Shown here: positions 1 to 8,227 of the stretch, piece by piece
How positions within the stretch are numbered: position 1 is the stretch's first letter
Layout: every line of letters starts with the position of its first letter
NCBI GenBank assembly: GCA_003132305.1
Contig: PKXJ01000031.1
Location: forward strand, 145,616-209,615
Length of the DNA: 64,000 bases
Direction of reading: 5' to 3'
Source: Acidimicrobiaceae bacterium
GTDB lineage: Bacteria > Actinomycetota > Acidimicrobiia > Acidimicrobiales > RAAP-2
Translations under genes and position numbers: made by a program
Notes under the pieces: model-generated
What the model saw: only the letters and a program-made list of their open reading frames with translations
Told to the model about the DNA's origin: nothing
Databases searched by the model: none

Positions 1-599
1 TTCACGACGTCGCTCGGCGCACGTCGCGAAGGAAGAAGGGGGCCCAAACTCTTCGGGTTCACGTACGACCCGAGAGTGGGCGCCACGACGCTCGCGAACA
101 CACTGGGAAGGTTCACGTCTCGAAAGAGTGACTGCACCTTCGCGTCCAGCGAGGGGACGGGCGGCATGACGTGGTCCATCGCCGACAGAATGCTCGACTG
201 CTGGATGCCACTCGCCACCGATCCCCACGTGGTCGAAGCCAGTAGTCCGGCCACCAGCCAACAACCAACGAGAGCGCCCCCGGCGCCCACCACGACACCC
301 GCGATCCGGTCGACGATACCCAGGCGCAGCGTGCGAACGGCCTTGGCGACGATGGAGCCTACGAAACTGCCCAACTCTGCGCCCAGGATCGAGATCACGA
401 AGATAATGGCCAGCGCCACTACGGCACGGAAGTGCGAATGGGTGATGTGCCTCGAGAGCGACGGGGAGAGAAGCGTGCCCAGAAAGAAACCCACCGCGAA
501 ACCCGTGAACCTCAAGATCTGACGTACGGCGCCTTCCACGAGGCCGAGAAATCCGGCCAAGACGACCACGACCGCGATGATGAGATCAACCCAGCTCAT
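1..599 (-). CDS. CvpA-family membrane protein, 3' part beyond the window (possibly a MarP-like membrane serine protease)
   Basis: The minus strand is open from an ATG at 599 to the window edge (about 199 codons). It is missing from the ORF track because no stop lies inside the window. The translation begins MSWVDLIIAVVVVLAGFLG and shows four hydrophobic segments, at about residues 4-22, 33-48, 59-80 and 100-120. This is the layout of the CvpA (colicin V production) family. After the last helix comes a soluble stretch with a Pro-rich linker. In Actinobacteria a CvpA-type membrane domain is often followed by a trypsin-like periplasmic protease (MarP of mycobacteria). Whether that domain is present cannot be seen because the gene runs off the window. 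The plus-strand ORFs at 76-522 and 432-734 are shadows of this gene. Confidence 0.8.
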   Translation of the reverse strand, partial: MSWVDLIIAVVVVLAGFLGLVEGAVRQILRFTGFAVGFFLGTLLSPSLSRHITHSHFRAVVALAIIFVISILGAELGSFVGSIVAKAVRTLRLGIVDRIAGVVVGAGGALVGCWLVAGLLASTTWGSVASGIQQSSILSAMDHVMPPVPSLDAKVQSLFRDVNLPSVFASVVAPTLGSYVNPKSLGPLLPSRRAPSDVV

Positions 600-759
600 G
601 GCAGTAAGGGTAGGCCTCCGCGTCGCCACCGCCGAAAGGCCGTGCGAGCACTACAGCCAACCTCGAAGCGTCGCTTCGTCGTCGACGATGGACCGGAACG
701 ATCCGCACTCAACGCCTGCCCTCGGCGAGAGTGACCTCACGCGAGAAGCAAGAGATTTC

Positions 760-1536
760 CTATTTAGGCTGCATGCGAATGCCCGCGTCGATGCGCACCG
801 ACTCGGCGTTCATGTAGCTGTTCGACAAAAGTTCGACGGCGAGAGACGCGAACTCGCTGGCGTAGCCGAGTCGCTTCGGAAAGAGCACGCCGGCGCCCAA
901 GCGCGCCTTGAACTCGTCGGAAGCCGGGCCCGTGCCGTAGATCGGGGTGTCGATAAGGCCCGGCAAGATGCAGTTCGCTCTTACGCCGATGGGCGCGATG
1001 TCGCGCGCGAGGGGCAAGGTGAGCCCCACGACGCCGCCCTTGGACGACGAGTAGGCGACCTGGCCGATCTGGCCGTCCTCGGCGGCGACGGACGCGGTGT
1101 TAAGAAGCGCGCCGCGCATGCCGTCGGCGTCGGGCGTGTTGTGGCTCATGGCCGTCGCGGCGAGTCGACAGACGTTGAAGGTGCCGATCAAGTTGATCTC
1201 GATGACCTTGCGATAGACGTCGAGGTCGTGCGCCGAGTCGTACTCGCCGTCCTTGCCAATGGTGCGCGTCGCCCAACCGATGCCGGCGCAGTTGACGGCG
1301 CTCCACAGTGGCGCCATGGCTATTGCGGCTTCGAGAGCGGCGATGACCTCGTTGGTGTTGGTCACGTCACAGTGCACGTACGCGCCGCCGATCTCTTTCG
1401 CGATGGCTGTGCCAGCGATTTCGTTGAGGTCCGCGAGAACGACTTTGACGCCGCGCTCGGCGAGGGCGCGCGCGGTTGCTTCGCCGAGACCCGACGCGCC
1501 ACCCGTGACGACGGCCGAGGTGTTGTGTAGTTCCAT
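760..1536 (-). CDS. Short-chain dehydrogenase/reductase, 3-hydroxyacyl-CoA dehydrogenase type II-like
   Basis: 258 residues, the usual length of a classical SDR. The cofactor motif TGGASGLG is at residues 11-18. Asp36 at the end of beta-2 favours NAD(H). Asn114, Ser149 and Tyr162-x3-Lys166 (YSSSK) complete the catalytic tetrad. The cysteine and glycine placement (VNCAGIG) and the LPGLIDTP segment resemble the HSD10/type II 3-hydroxyacyl-CoA dehydrogenase group, which acts in beta-oxidation and branched-chain acyl-CoA breakdown. The exact substrate is inferred. The ATG at 1536 is preceded by AGGAGCAGC, a good ribosome site. It stands as a single gene, with about 160 nt of non-coding DNA between it and the CvpA gene. 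Confidence 0.9.
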   Translation of the reverse strand: MELHNTSAVVTGGASGLGEATARALAERGVKVVLADLNEIAGTAIAKEIGGAYVHCDVTNTNEVIAALEAAIAMAPLWSAVNCAGIGWATRTIGKDGEYDSAHDLDVYRKVIEINLIGTFNVCRLAATAMSHNTPDADGMRGALLNTASVAAEDGQIGQVAYSSSKGGVVGLTLPLARDIAPIGVRANCILPGLIDTPIYGTGPASDEFKARLGAGVLFPKRLGYASEFASLAVELLSNSYMNAESVRIDAGIRMQPK

Positions 1537-1643
1537 GCTGCTCCTGTCATTCGTTCACCAGTTGGCTGAACCGTAAAAGAGTCAAGCAGACATCGAGAGG
1601 GTCGTGGCGAGACCGGTCGCCCGGTCTCGCCACTGGGGGAGAA

Positions 1644-1868
1644 CTACCGAGACGCCTCGGAGAGCTCGGGGTCGTTCTGCGCGTACAGGCGATACGCGTG
1701 AATCGTCGCTTCGTAGTCAGCGATGACCTCGCGTTGGCGATGAAGTTCCTCCGCGAGAGCTAACTCGCGCCGGTCCTCCATCGCTCGACGGGCTCCGATT
1801 AAGGGGAGGCCGAGACCTACGGAGACGCCGAGATCAACCAGCAGAACGGATAAGCCAACAGTGAGCAT
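1644..1868 (-). CDS. Small membrane-anchored protein of unknown function
   Basis: 74 residues with one N-terminal hydrophobic segment (about residues 2-25, VGLSVLLVDLGVSVGLGLP), followed by a charged, probably helical Arg/Glu-rich tail. I do not recognise a family. The ATG at 1868 is preceded by GAAGGGA at a normal distance, which supports translation. The cytoplasmic tail could form a short coiled coil. It lies between the SDR gene and rlmN, is transcribed away from rlmN, and is probably monocistronic. It could be a non-coding open frame, but the ribosome site and the membrane-segment layout make a real small gene more likely. Confidence 0.55.
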   Translation of the reverse strand: MLTVGLSVLLVDLGVSVGLGLPLIGARRAMEDRRELALAEELHRQREVIADYEATIHAYRLYAQNDPELSEASR

Positions 1869-2023
1869 TGCGGTTGTCCCTTCAACGTGATTCAGTATCT
1901 CCGGGGTTTCGAAGGACTGCGCAAAGCGAATGGAAGAAGTGCTTAAGAAGTCGTGACGAGCCCGTGGCCGATCGAAGCGACCCGTGTGTCGAACGCTTGT
2001 CTGGTGTCCTCTAGCGTTGGAAG

Positions 2024-3064
2024 GTGGCGTCGATCTACGAATACTCCAGGGAGGAACTGGCCTCTCTTCTGGCGGGAGAGCCCCGCTACCGGCTCGACCA
2101 ACTCTGGCAGGGACTTTGGGTGGATGGTGTCGCCCTCGAAGCGATTACCACCATTCCCAAGTCCCTGCGCACACGACTTCGGAATCAGTTTCCGCCCAGT
2201 CTCGAGGTGGCGAACGACGTCGCGAGCGATCACGGATCCACGCGAAAGTGGGTCTTTCGACTCGAGAACGGCTCAACCATTGAAACGGTCTTGATGCACT
2301 ACGACGATCGCGTGACGGTGTGCGTTTCGTCGCAGGCCGGTTGCGCGATGGGGTGCACGTTCTGCGCCACGGGACAGGCTGGCTTCAGTGGCCAGCTCAA
2401 CGTCGGTGAAGTGCTCGAGCAGGTGATGTTCGCGACCCGTGAAGCCGCGCCCGCGCGACTGTCGAACGTCGTTTTCATGGGGATGGGCGAGCCGCTCGCG
2501 AACTACCACGTGACGGTGGGCGCGGTTCGACGACTCCACGAGTACCGAGGACTCTCCGCGCGCCACTTGACGGTATCGACGGTGGGCGTCGCGCCGGCGA
2601 TCGAGCGACTGGCGAAAGAGGGACTGCCCCTCACGCTGGCGGTGTCGCTGCACGCGGCCAACAATGAGACCCGCGACGAACTCGTCCCCCTCAATCGCCG
2701 CTATCCCCTCGAGCGTCTGCACGCGGCCTGCTCGACGTGGCTCGAGACGACCGGGCGGCGACTCAGTTTCGAGTGGGCGCTGATCGACGGGGTCAACGAC
2801 ACCGATCAAGCGATGGACGAGCTCGCGCCGTACGCGAACTCGCTCGACGCGCACGTCAACTTGATTCCCCTCAATCCCACGCCCGGCTACCTCGTTCGAG
2901 GTTCCAGCGCGCGACGAGTGGCGGAGTTTCGAGACGGACTGCAACGTCGAGGCGTGAACGCCACGGTGCGCAACACCCGAGGCCGATCGATCGCGGCGGC
3001 CTGCGGTCAGCTCGCGACGGTCACGAACGCGAAGCGCCGATCGATTCCCGTTCGTAGTTCCTAG
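2024..3064 (+). CDS. rlmN: 23S rRNA (adenine2503-C2)/tRNA (adenine37-C2) methyltransferase RlmN
   Basis: 346 residues, full length for the family. This radical-SAM enzyme methylates C2 of A2503 in 23S rRNA and of A37 in some tRNAs. The iron-sulfur cluster motif CxxxCxxC (CAMGCTFC) is at Cys107, Cys111 and Cys114. GMGEPLANY is the usual SAM-contacting segment. The C-terminal AACGQLA places the conserved second catalytic cysteine near residue 327. The start is GTG at 2024, because upstream in-frame choices lack the family N-terminus. No strong ribosome site is visible. The N-terminal 'RLDQLWQGLW' helix is typical of RlmN. It is followed by the MFS relic on the opposite strand. Confidence 0.95.
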   Translation: MASIYEYSREELASLLAGEPRYRLDQLWQGLWVDGVALEAITTIPKSLRTRLRNQFPPSLEVANDVASDHGSTRKWVFRLENGSTIETVLMHYDDRVTVCVSSQAGCAMGCTFCATGQAGFSGQLNVGEVLEQVMFATREAAPARLSNVVFMGMGEPLANYHVTVGAVRRLHEYRGLSARHLTVSTVGVAPAIERLAKEGLPLTLAVSLHAANNETRDELVPLNRRYPLERLHAACSTWLETTGRRLSFEWALIDGVNDTDQAMDELAPYANSLDAHVNLIPLNPTPGYLVRGSSARRVAEFRDGLQRRGVNATVRNTRGRSIAAACGQLATVTNAKRRSIPVRSS

Positions 3065-3125
3065 AGCGCGCTCGCCAGAACCTCGGCCGCCCTGCGCTCG
3101 GCACCGTAGCGAACTGATGACGAGA

Positions 3126-3305
3126 AAGGGGGAACTGAGTGAAGCTGACGACGCCGACCCGCAGACTTGAGCTGGTTCGTTGGTAGACCCGGTACACCAC
3201 GGAGACGATCGCAAGGTTACCGCCGAGTAGTGAGACGAATTGGCCGATCAAGAGTAAGCGGAAATTTCGACTGGTTCGTAACGGAGTTACGTCGACGAAA
3301 AGGCG
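3126..3305 (-). pseudogene. Relic of an MFS transporter, N-terminal fragment only
   Basis: Inside the minus-strand ORF 3021-3392, residues 31-83 read LFVDVTPLRTSRNFRLLLIG and continue through one clear transmembrane helix to TSSSLRVGVVS. This is the start and first helix of the EntS-like MFS_3 group (family consensus roughly 'LRPLR-S-FR-LW-GQ-VS-LG', then 'YQVY-LTGSSLAVG'). About 50 residues of similarity are followed at once by a non-homologous, out-of-frame tail that runs into the end of rlmN. The other eleven or so helices are absent. I read it as a decayed transporter gene. The upstream 30 codons of the ORF carry no recognisable domain. Confidence 0.65.
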
Positions 3306-3368
3306 TGGCGCCTCTTTCTGGTACGAGAGTAAGGTATTCCGTTGGGGGTTGTGGCCTGAGGAGCGTTC

Positions 3369-4436
3369 ATGATAGGCGAAGAACTTGTCCAATTACTGAC
3401 ACCTGAGGGTGAGCGCGTTGCGCACCCCGAGTACGAGTCGACGCTTAGCGGCGAAGAGATTTTTGGCCTCTATCGCGACATGGTCATCGTTCGACGACTG
3501 TGCACCGAGTCGACCTCGTTGCAACGCCAAGGACAGCTCGCGCTCTGGGCGCCGATCCAGGGCCAGGAGGCCGCGCAGATTGGCGCGGGCCGGGCTCTTA
3601 ACCCAATGGACTTCACGTTCCCGACCTACCGCGAGCACGGTATCGCCTGGTGTCGCGGTGTGCCGCCGGAGAACATGCTTCGACTCTTTCGCGCCGTCAG
3701 CAACGGTGGCTGGGACCCGCAAAAGTACCGCCACTCGGTACCCTCGGTCGTGCTCGGCACTCAGACCTTGCACGCCGTCGGCTACGCCATGGGCATCCAG
3801 CGTGACGGGGCCGAGGAGGCCGCGATGGCCTTCTTCGGCGATGGCGCCTCGAGCCAGGGCGACGTGCTCGAAGCCTTCGTCTGGGCGGCGTCGTTCAACG
3901 CCCCGGTCGTGTTCTTCTGTCAGAACAACCAGTGGGGCATCTCGACGCCGTCCACGGTCCAGTCCAAGATTCCGCTCTATCACCGCGCGCACGGTTTCGG
4001 CTTCCCCGGGGTGCGCGTGGACGGGAACGACGTGCTCGCGGTCTACGAAGTTTCCAAGCGCGCCTTGGAAAGCGCGCGCGTGGGTGGTGGTCCGACGTTG
4101 ATCGAGGCCTACACCTACCGCATGGGTGCGCACACGACGTCGGACGACCCGACGCGCTATCGCATCGACGCCGAGGTCGAGGTCTGGAAGCACCGTGACC
4201 CCATCGAGCGCGTGAAGTCTTTGTTGGTGCGTGAGTATCACGTGAAGACTGCCAAGTTTGACGAAGTGACGGCCGAGGCCGAGTCCATGGCGTTGAAACT
4301 CCGTGAGGACGTCCTCGCGATGGATCGACCCGATCCGATCACGATGTTCGATAACGCCTACGCCGCGCCGCACCCGTTGATTGAAGAGGGTCGCCGCGAG
4401 ATGATCGAACTAGGTGTCAGCGGAGGATCGCACTGA
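3369..4436 (+). CDS. pdhA: Pyruvate/2-oxoacid dehydrogenase E1 component, alpha subunit
   Basis: 355 residues. This is the thiamine-diphosphate-binding half of the E1 heterotetramer, which decarboxylates a 2-oxoacid and passes the acyl group to E2 lipoate. The ThDP/Mg motif is GDG at residues 157-159, with the paired Asn at 186-187 (CQNNQWG). The segment RHSVPSVVLGTQ matches the family region that surrounds the E1 phosphorylation loop in mitochondrial homologues. The ATG at 3369 follows TGAGGAGCG. The stop overlaps the start of the beta subunit as TGATG, indicating coupled translation. Pyruvate and branched-chain 2-oxoacids are both possible substrates, since bacterial BkdA and PdhA of this type are hard to tell apart by eye. 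No E3 gene is nearby. Confidence 0.9.
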   Translation: MIGEELVQLLTPEGERVAHPEYESTLSGEEIFGLYRDMVIVRRLCTESTSLQRQGQLALWAPIQGQEAAQIGAGRALNPMDFTFPTYREHGIAWCRGVPPENMLRLFRAVSNGGWDPQKYRHSVPSVVLGTQTLHAVGYAMGIQRDGAEEAAMAFFGDGASSQGDVLEAFVWAASFNAPVVFFCQNNQWGISTPSTVQSKIPLYHRAHGFGFPGVRVDGNDVLAVYEVSKRALESARVGGGPTLIEAYTYRMGAHTTSDDPTRYRIDAEVEVWKHRDPIERVKSLLVREYHVKTAKFDEVTAEAESMALKLREDVLAMDRPDPITMFDNAYAAPHPLIEEGRREMIELGVSGGSH

Positions 4437-5422
4437 TGGCCACGACCACGATGACCATGGCCAAGGCGCTCAACGAAGGTCTTCGCCGGGCCATGGAGAA
4501 GAACAAGAAGGTCCTCATCATGGGCGAGGACGTCGGCAAGCTCGGCGGCGTCTTTCGCGTCACCGACGGCCTGCAGAAGGACTTTGGCGAGGACCGCGTG
4601 ATCGACGCGCCGCTCGCGGAGTCCGCGATCGTCGGCACGGCGGTGGGCCTCGCGATTCGTGGGTACCGCACGGTCTGCGAGATCCAGTTCGACGGTTTCG
4701 TCTACCCCGCCTTCGACCAGATCGTCTCGCAAGTTGCCAAACTCCACAAGCGCTCCGACGGGGTCTACACGATGGGTCTCGTTATCCGTATTCCCTTCCA
4801 AGGGGGAATCGGTGCCATCGAGCACCACTCGGAGAGCCCCGAGGCGTACTTTGCCGCGACGGCCGGACTTCGCGTCGTGTCGTGTTCGACGCCCAACGAC
4901 GCCTACTGGATGATTCAACAGTCCATCGAACACGACGACCCGATCGTCTTTTGTGAGCCCAAGAGCCGGTACTGGGAGAAGGGTGAGGTCGATCTCGAGA
5001 GTCCGCCCGTCGGTCTCTTTGACGCGGTCGTGCGCCGCGAGGGCACGGACGTGACGGTGATTGGCTACGGCTCTTCAATCAAGACCATCCTTCGCGCGGC
5101 CGACACCGCCGCGGTCGAAGGGACGTCCCTCGAGGTCGTGGACGCGCGTTCGCTCGCGCCGCTCGAATTGGACACCATGGCCACCTCGTTGGAAAAGACG
5201 GGACGACTGGTGGTCGTCCAAGAGGCTCCCCACATGGCGTCGATCGGTTCAGAGATCGTGGCGGAACTTAGCGAACGATGCTTCTACTCGTTGCGCGCCC
5301 CCGGCGTGCGCGTCAGTGGCTACCACGTGCCGTACCCGCCCTCGAGGATCGAAGAAGACTACCGACCGACCGTTGACCGGATTTTGGACGCGGTCGACCG
5401 AGTGATGGGATTCGAGAGTTGA
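4436..5422 (+). CDS. pdhB: Pyruvate/2-oxoacid dehydrogenase E1 component, beta subunit
   Basis: 328 residues, typical for E1 beta. It opens with 'MAKALNEGLRRAMEKNKKV', followed by MGEDVGKLGGVFRVTDGL and APLAESAIVGTAVGLA, the conserved start of the transketolase pyrimidine-binding domain. The C-terminal transketolase-like domain contains VVDARSLAPLELDTM and VVVQEAPH. It forms the ThDP active site with the alpha subunit. The gene overlaps the alpha stop (TGATG) and its own TGA overlaps the TTG start of E2, so the three genes form one coupled operon. The complex would be cytoplasmic. Substrate preference is unresolved, as for the alpha subunit. Confidence 0.92.
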   Translation: MATTTMTMAKALNEGLRRAMEKNKKVLIMGEDVGKLGGVFRVTDGLQKDFGEDRVIDAPLAESAIVGTAVGLAIRGYRTVCEIQFDGFVYPAFDQIVSQVAKLHKRSDGVYTMGLVIRIPFQGGIGAIEHHSESPEAYFAATAGLRVVSCSTPNDAYWMIQQSIEHDDPIVFCEPKSRYWEKGEVDLESPPVGLFDAVVRREGTDVTVIGYGSSIKTILRAADTAAVEGTSLEVVDARSLAPLELDTMATSLEKTGRLVVVQEAPHMASIGSEIVAELSERCFYSLRAPGVRVSGYHVPYPPSRIEEDYRPTVDRILDAVDRVMGFES

Positions 5423-6843
5423 GCGAAGAGATCTTCTTACTACCCGACGTCGGCGAAGGTCTCGTCGAGGCGGAGATCGTCACCTGGAAGGTCAACGTCG
5501 GAGACGTCGTCACGTTGAACCAGCCACTCGTCGATATCGAAACGGCCAAGGCCACGGTGGAGCTGCCGAGTCCGTACGCGGGCACGGTGGTGAAACTGCA
5601 CGGCAACGTGGGCGACGTCATGGAGGTGCACCAGCCGCTCATCACGTTTGAGCTCGGCGGTGGCGCGGCTCCGGCGGCGCCGGAGGCCGCGGTGGCGAAA
5701 GTCGAGCCCGAGGAAGCAGCGAAGCCAGCGTCCATTGGCGAGGGTCGTGAGGCCGTGCTCGTGGGCTACGGTGTCGCGAACGAGGACGGCGTCGCTACGC
5801 GCAAGCACCGTCGCCAAGGTGCCCAACGCCCCGAGACGCCACCAACTACCACGCCCGCACCCGCCCCGCCCGCCGCACCAGAGCCAGCCGTGGCTACGAA
5901 CACGATCGCCGCGCTGGCGCCGCGCTCGACACCGCCGGTTCGTCTCTACGCGAAACAAAACGGCGTTGATCTCGCCGCCTTGGCGGGAACTGGCCGCGAC
6001 GGCCTGATCACCCGTGGCGACGTCGAGCGGGCCCTCAGCGGCGCGCCGGTGGCGGCACCTCCTCGAACGAGCGCCCCCATCACCGGACCGAACACCACGT
6101 CACGCTTCGTGGGCCGAGAGTTGGCGTCGTGGGCGACGGGCCCCAAAGAAGAGCGCATACCCGTGAAGGGTGTTCTGCGCACGATGTCCGAAGCCATGGT
6201 TCAAAGCGCGTTCAGTGCGCCGCGCGCGGCCGTGTGGGTCAGCCTGGACGCGACGAAAACCGTTGAGTTGCTCGCCTCATTAAAGAAACAGGCGAACCTT
6301 CAAGACCTTCGCCTGTCACCGCTCACCATCGCGGCGCTCGCGATCTGTGACGCGGCGCGACACTTTCCGGGCATCAATTCGAGTTTCGACGCGGCCGCGG
6401 GCGAGGTCATCGTTCGTCGCGTCGTAAATCTCGGCATTGCCGCCGACACGCCTCGCGGGCTCATCGTTCCCAACATCAAGGGCGCCGATCAGTTCGACCT
6501 CGTCGCGATGGCTCAAGCGCTCAACGTACTGGTCGAAAAGGCCCGTAATGGCACGACGACCCCGAACGAGATGATTGGCACGACGCTGACCATCACCAAC
6601 GTTGGACCATTTGGCGTTGACGCGGCCGTGGCGATACTTCCACCGGGTACCGGGGTCATTCTCGCCGTCGGTCAAATCGCGAAGGCTCCCTGGGTCGTGA
6701 ACGACGAGGTCGTCGTGCGTCACGTCGCGCAGATCGCGATGACCTTCGATCACCGTCAGGTCGACGGCGCGCTCGCGTCGCGCGCGCTCAGCCACGTCGC
6801 GCACTTTCTCGAGGACCCGGCGCCGGTACTCATCGCCGGCTGA
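5419..6843 (+). CDS. pdhC: Dihydrolipoamide acyltransferase (E2) of the 2-oxoacid dehydrogenase complex
   Basis: 474 residues with the standard E2 order. A single lipoyl domain covers about residues 3-78, with the lipoylated Lys44 in DIETAKATVE. A Pro/Ala-rich linker follows. A peripheral-subunit-binding domain lies at about 172-206 (VRLYAKQNGVDLAALAGTGR). The catalytic acyltransferase domain is at about 235-474, with the active-site motif DHRQVDGA (His445, Asp449). The start is TTG at 5419, overlapping the E1 beta stop as TTGA. This places MSEEIFLLPDVGEGL exactly where lipoyl domains begin. There is one lipoyl domain, compared with up to three in E. coli AceF. The next gene converges on it with only 3 nt between stops. 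Confidence 0.93.
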   Translation: MSEEIFLLPDVGEGLVEAEIVTWKVNVGDVVTLNQPLVDIETAKATVELPSPYAGTVVKLHGNVGDVMEVHQPLITFELGGGAAPAAPEAAVAKVEPEEAAKPASIGEGREAVLVGYGVANEDGVATRKHRRQGAQRPETPPTTTPAPAPPAAPEPAVATNTIAALAPRSTPPVRLYAKQNGVDLAALAGTGRDGLITRGDVERALSGAPVAAPPRTSAPITGPNTTSRFVGRELASWATGPKEERIPVKGVLRTMSEAMVQSAFSAPRAAVWVSLDATKTVELLASLKKQANLQDLRLSPLTIAALAICDAARHFPGINSSFDAAAGEVIVRRVVNLGIAADTPRGLIVPNIKGADQFDLVAMAQALNVLVEKARNGTTTPNEMIGTTLTITNVGPFGVDAAVAILPPGTGVILAVGQIAKAPWVVNDEVVVRHVAQIAMTFDHRQVDGALASRALSHVAHFLEDPAPVLIAG

Positions 6844-6846
6844 GCG

Positions 6847-7293
6847 TTACGCGCGAAGGGCCGCCAGGGCGCGGTCCGCGTGCGCGTTCATGCTGACTTC
6901 ACTCGTGATGATCTCGCGCACTCGACGATCTTGGCCGATCACGAACGAGGCGCGCTTCACCTTCAAGAAGTTCAATGATCGCTTGACGCCGAACTGGCGG
7001 GCGACCTCGCCGTCCACGTCGGCGAGCAGCGGGTAGTCGAGACTGTTCTTCTGGGCGAACTCGGCCTGACGCTCGGCACTGTCCATGGAGATGCCCACGG
7101 GTTGGGCGCCGAGTCGATCGAACTCACTCTTCAGATCGCGAAAGTGGCACGACTCCTTGGTGCACCCGGGACTCAGCGCCGCGGGATAGAAGAACAAGAC
7201 CACCGGTCCGTCCACCAAGAGTGTCGAGAGCGTGCGAGGATTCCCCTCTTGATCGAGGAGCGTGAAGTCAGCGGCCAGGTCGTTTTTCTGCAC
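6847..7293 (-). CDS. bcp: Thioredoxin-dependent peroxiredoxin, PrxQ/Bcp type
   Basis: 148 residues. It reduces hydrogen peroxide and organic peroxides with electrons from thioredoxin. The peroxidatic Cys44 lies in LSPGCTKESC, and the resolving Cys49 is five residues later, the C-x4-C pattern of atypical 2-Cys PrxQ enzymes. The family's usual 'YP-D-TPGCT' is here YPAALSPGCT. The conserved DSAERQAEFAQKNSLDYPLL segment follows. The start is probably GTG at 7293 (MQKNDLAADFTL), with only a weak ribosome site. It is 9 nt downstream of the response-regulator gene on the same strand, so the two may be co-transcribed. That hints at a stress-related role for the regulator. Confidence 0.9.
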   Translation of the reverse strand: MQKNDLAADFTLLDQEGNPRTLSTLLVDGPVVLFFYPAALSPGCTKESCHFRDLKSEFDRLGAQPVGISMDSAERQAEFAQKNSLDYPLLADVDGEVARQFGVKRSLNFLKVKRASFVIGQDRRVREIITSEVSMNAHADRALAALRA

Positions 7294-7302
7294 AAAGTAA
7301 GA

Positions 7303-8004
7303 CTAAGCGTCTAATCGAAACCCGACGCCGCGAATAGTGATGAGGTGACGAGGATTGGCGGGATCGTCTTCGATCTTTTGTCGAAGACGCTTGACGTGCG
7401 TGTCGAGCGTTCGCGTGTCGGAGAGTTCCAGCCCCCACCACAGAGTGTCGAGACAGACCTCGCGCGTGACGACTTGACCGAGGTGCGTCGCGAAGAGCGC
7501 CAGCAGGTCGAACTCCTTGCGGCTGAGCTCGATCTCCTTGTTCTGTCGCGTCACGGTACGTCGCACGAAGTTCATCTTTAACTCACCAAAGTCGACGATT
7601 TCGCCTTCATTCAAAACGAGGGGACGACGCAGCACCGCTCGAATGCGAGCGACCAGCTCGCGTAGTCGGTAGGGCTTCGTGACGTAGTCGGCCGCGCCGA
7701 TTTCGAGACCGAGGACGACGTCGACTTCGCTGGTTCGAGCGGTGACCATGATGACGGGAATGTGGGTAGTGTCGTGCAACTCGCGGCAGTAGTCAATACC
7801 CGATCCGTCGGGCAGCATCACGTCGAGTAACACCAGGTCGGGCTTGGCGGAGACGAGGAGTGCTCGCGCTTCGGCAATATTCGTCGCGCCGACGACGACG
7901 AAGCCCTCGACGCTGAGGCCCACGTTGAGGGCGTCCTGGTAACTCTCTTCGTCTTCCACGATGAGAATGACGTTGCGGCCCTGTTGATCAACCATGGCGC
8001 TCAC
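7303..8004 (-). CDS. OmpR/PhoB-family response regulator (orphan)
   Basis: 233 residues. The receiver domain covers about residues 11-125, with the acidic pocket at VEDEE (17-18), phospho-acceptor Asp61 in LLDVMLPDG, Thr88 and Lys110 (TKPYRLREL). A winged-helix DNA-binding domain covers about 140-230, with LSRKEFDLLALFATHLGQVV, DTHVKRLRQKIEDDP and a C-terminal IRGVGFRLD hairpin. This is the RegX3/PhoB architecture. No histidine kinase gene is adjacent, so it is an orphan in this window. The start is GTG at 8004, and an ATG three codons later is an alternative. The peroxiredoxin gene follows immediately. Confidence 0.92.
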   Translation of the reverse strand: MSAMVDQQGRNVILIVEDEESYQDALNVGLSVEGFVVVGATNIAEARALLVSAKPDLVLLDVMLPDGSGIDYCRELHDTTHIPVIMVTARTSEVDVVLGLEIGAADYVTKPYRLRELVARIRAVLRRPLVLNEGEIVDFGELKMNFVRRTVTRQNKEIELSRKEFDLLALFATHLGQVVTREVCLDTLWWGLELSDTRTLDTHVKRLRQKIEDDPANPRHLITIRGVGFRLDA

Positions 8005-8191
8005 GACGGACCCGGCACACGGTTGTTGCGAAGTGCGGCACGTTCGAAGCCATCAAGGGGACGTTGAGTTCGTTGGCGTGCCACAAAAACAACGTAAAAA
8101 GGCTGGGTTACCGCAGGGTGAAAGTCCGGGTACTTAGAGATGGCCAGTAGATGAAACCTTGAATGAGAGCTCGTCGTCACCGTTTGAGCGC

Positions 8192-8217
8192 CCGGGAACC
8201 CCCCTCGGATTCCCGGT
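8192..8217 (-). terminator. Possible terminator hairpin after the repeat-protein gene
   Basis: CCGGGAA pairs with TTCCCGG, and an inner GG/CC continues the stem after one mismatch, around a C-rich loop. It begins about 10 nt past the stop of the 8228-9673 gene. No U-run follows on either strand, so it may only stabilise the RNA end. Confidence 0.35.
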
Positions 8218-8227
8218 CGGTGCAGCG

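Noticed and set aside
76-734. Plus-strand ORFs 76-522 and 432-734
   Set aside because: They overlap the CvpA-type gene on the minus strand, whose four hydrophobic segments form a coherent protein.
577-1530. Long plus-strand ORF of 317 codons
   Set aside because: It covers the SDR gene on the minus strand. The SDR has all catalytic motifs, while this frame is Arg/Ala/Val-rich low-quality translation.
2273-3214. Minus-strand ORF of 313 codons
   Set aside because: It is a shadow of rlmN, with no recognisable domain and an Arg-rich composition.
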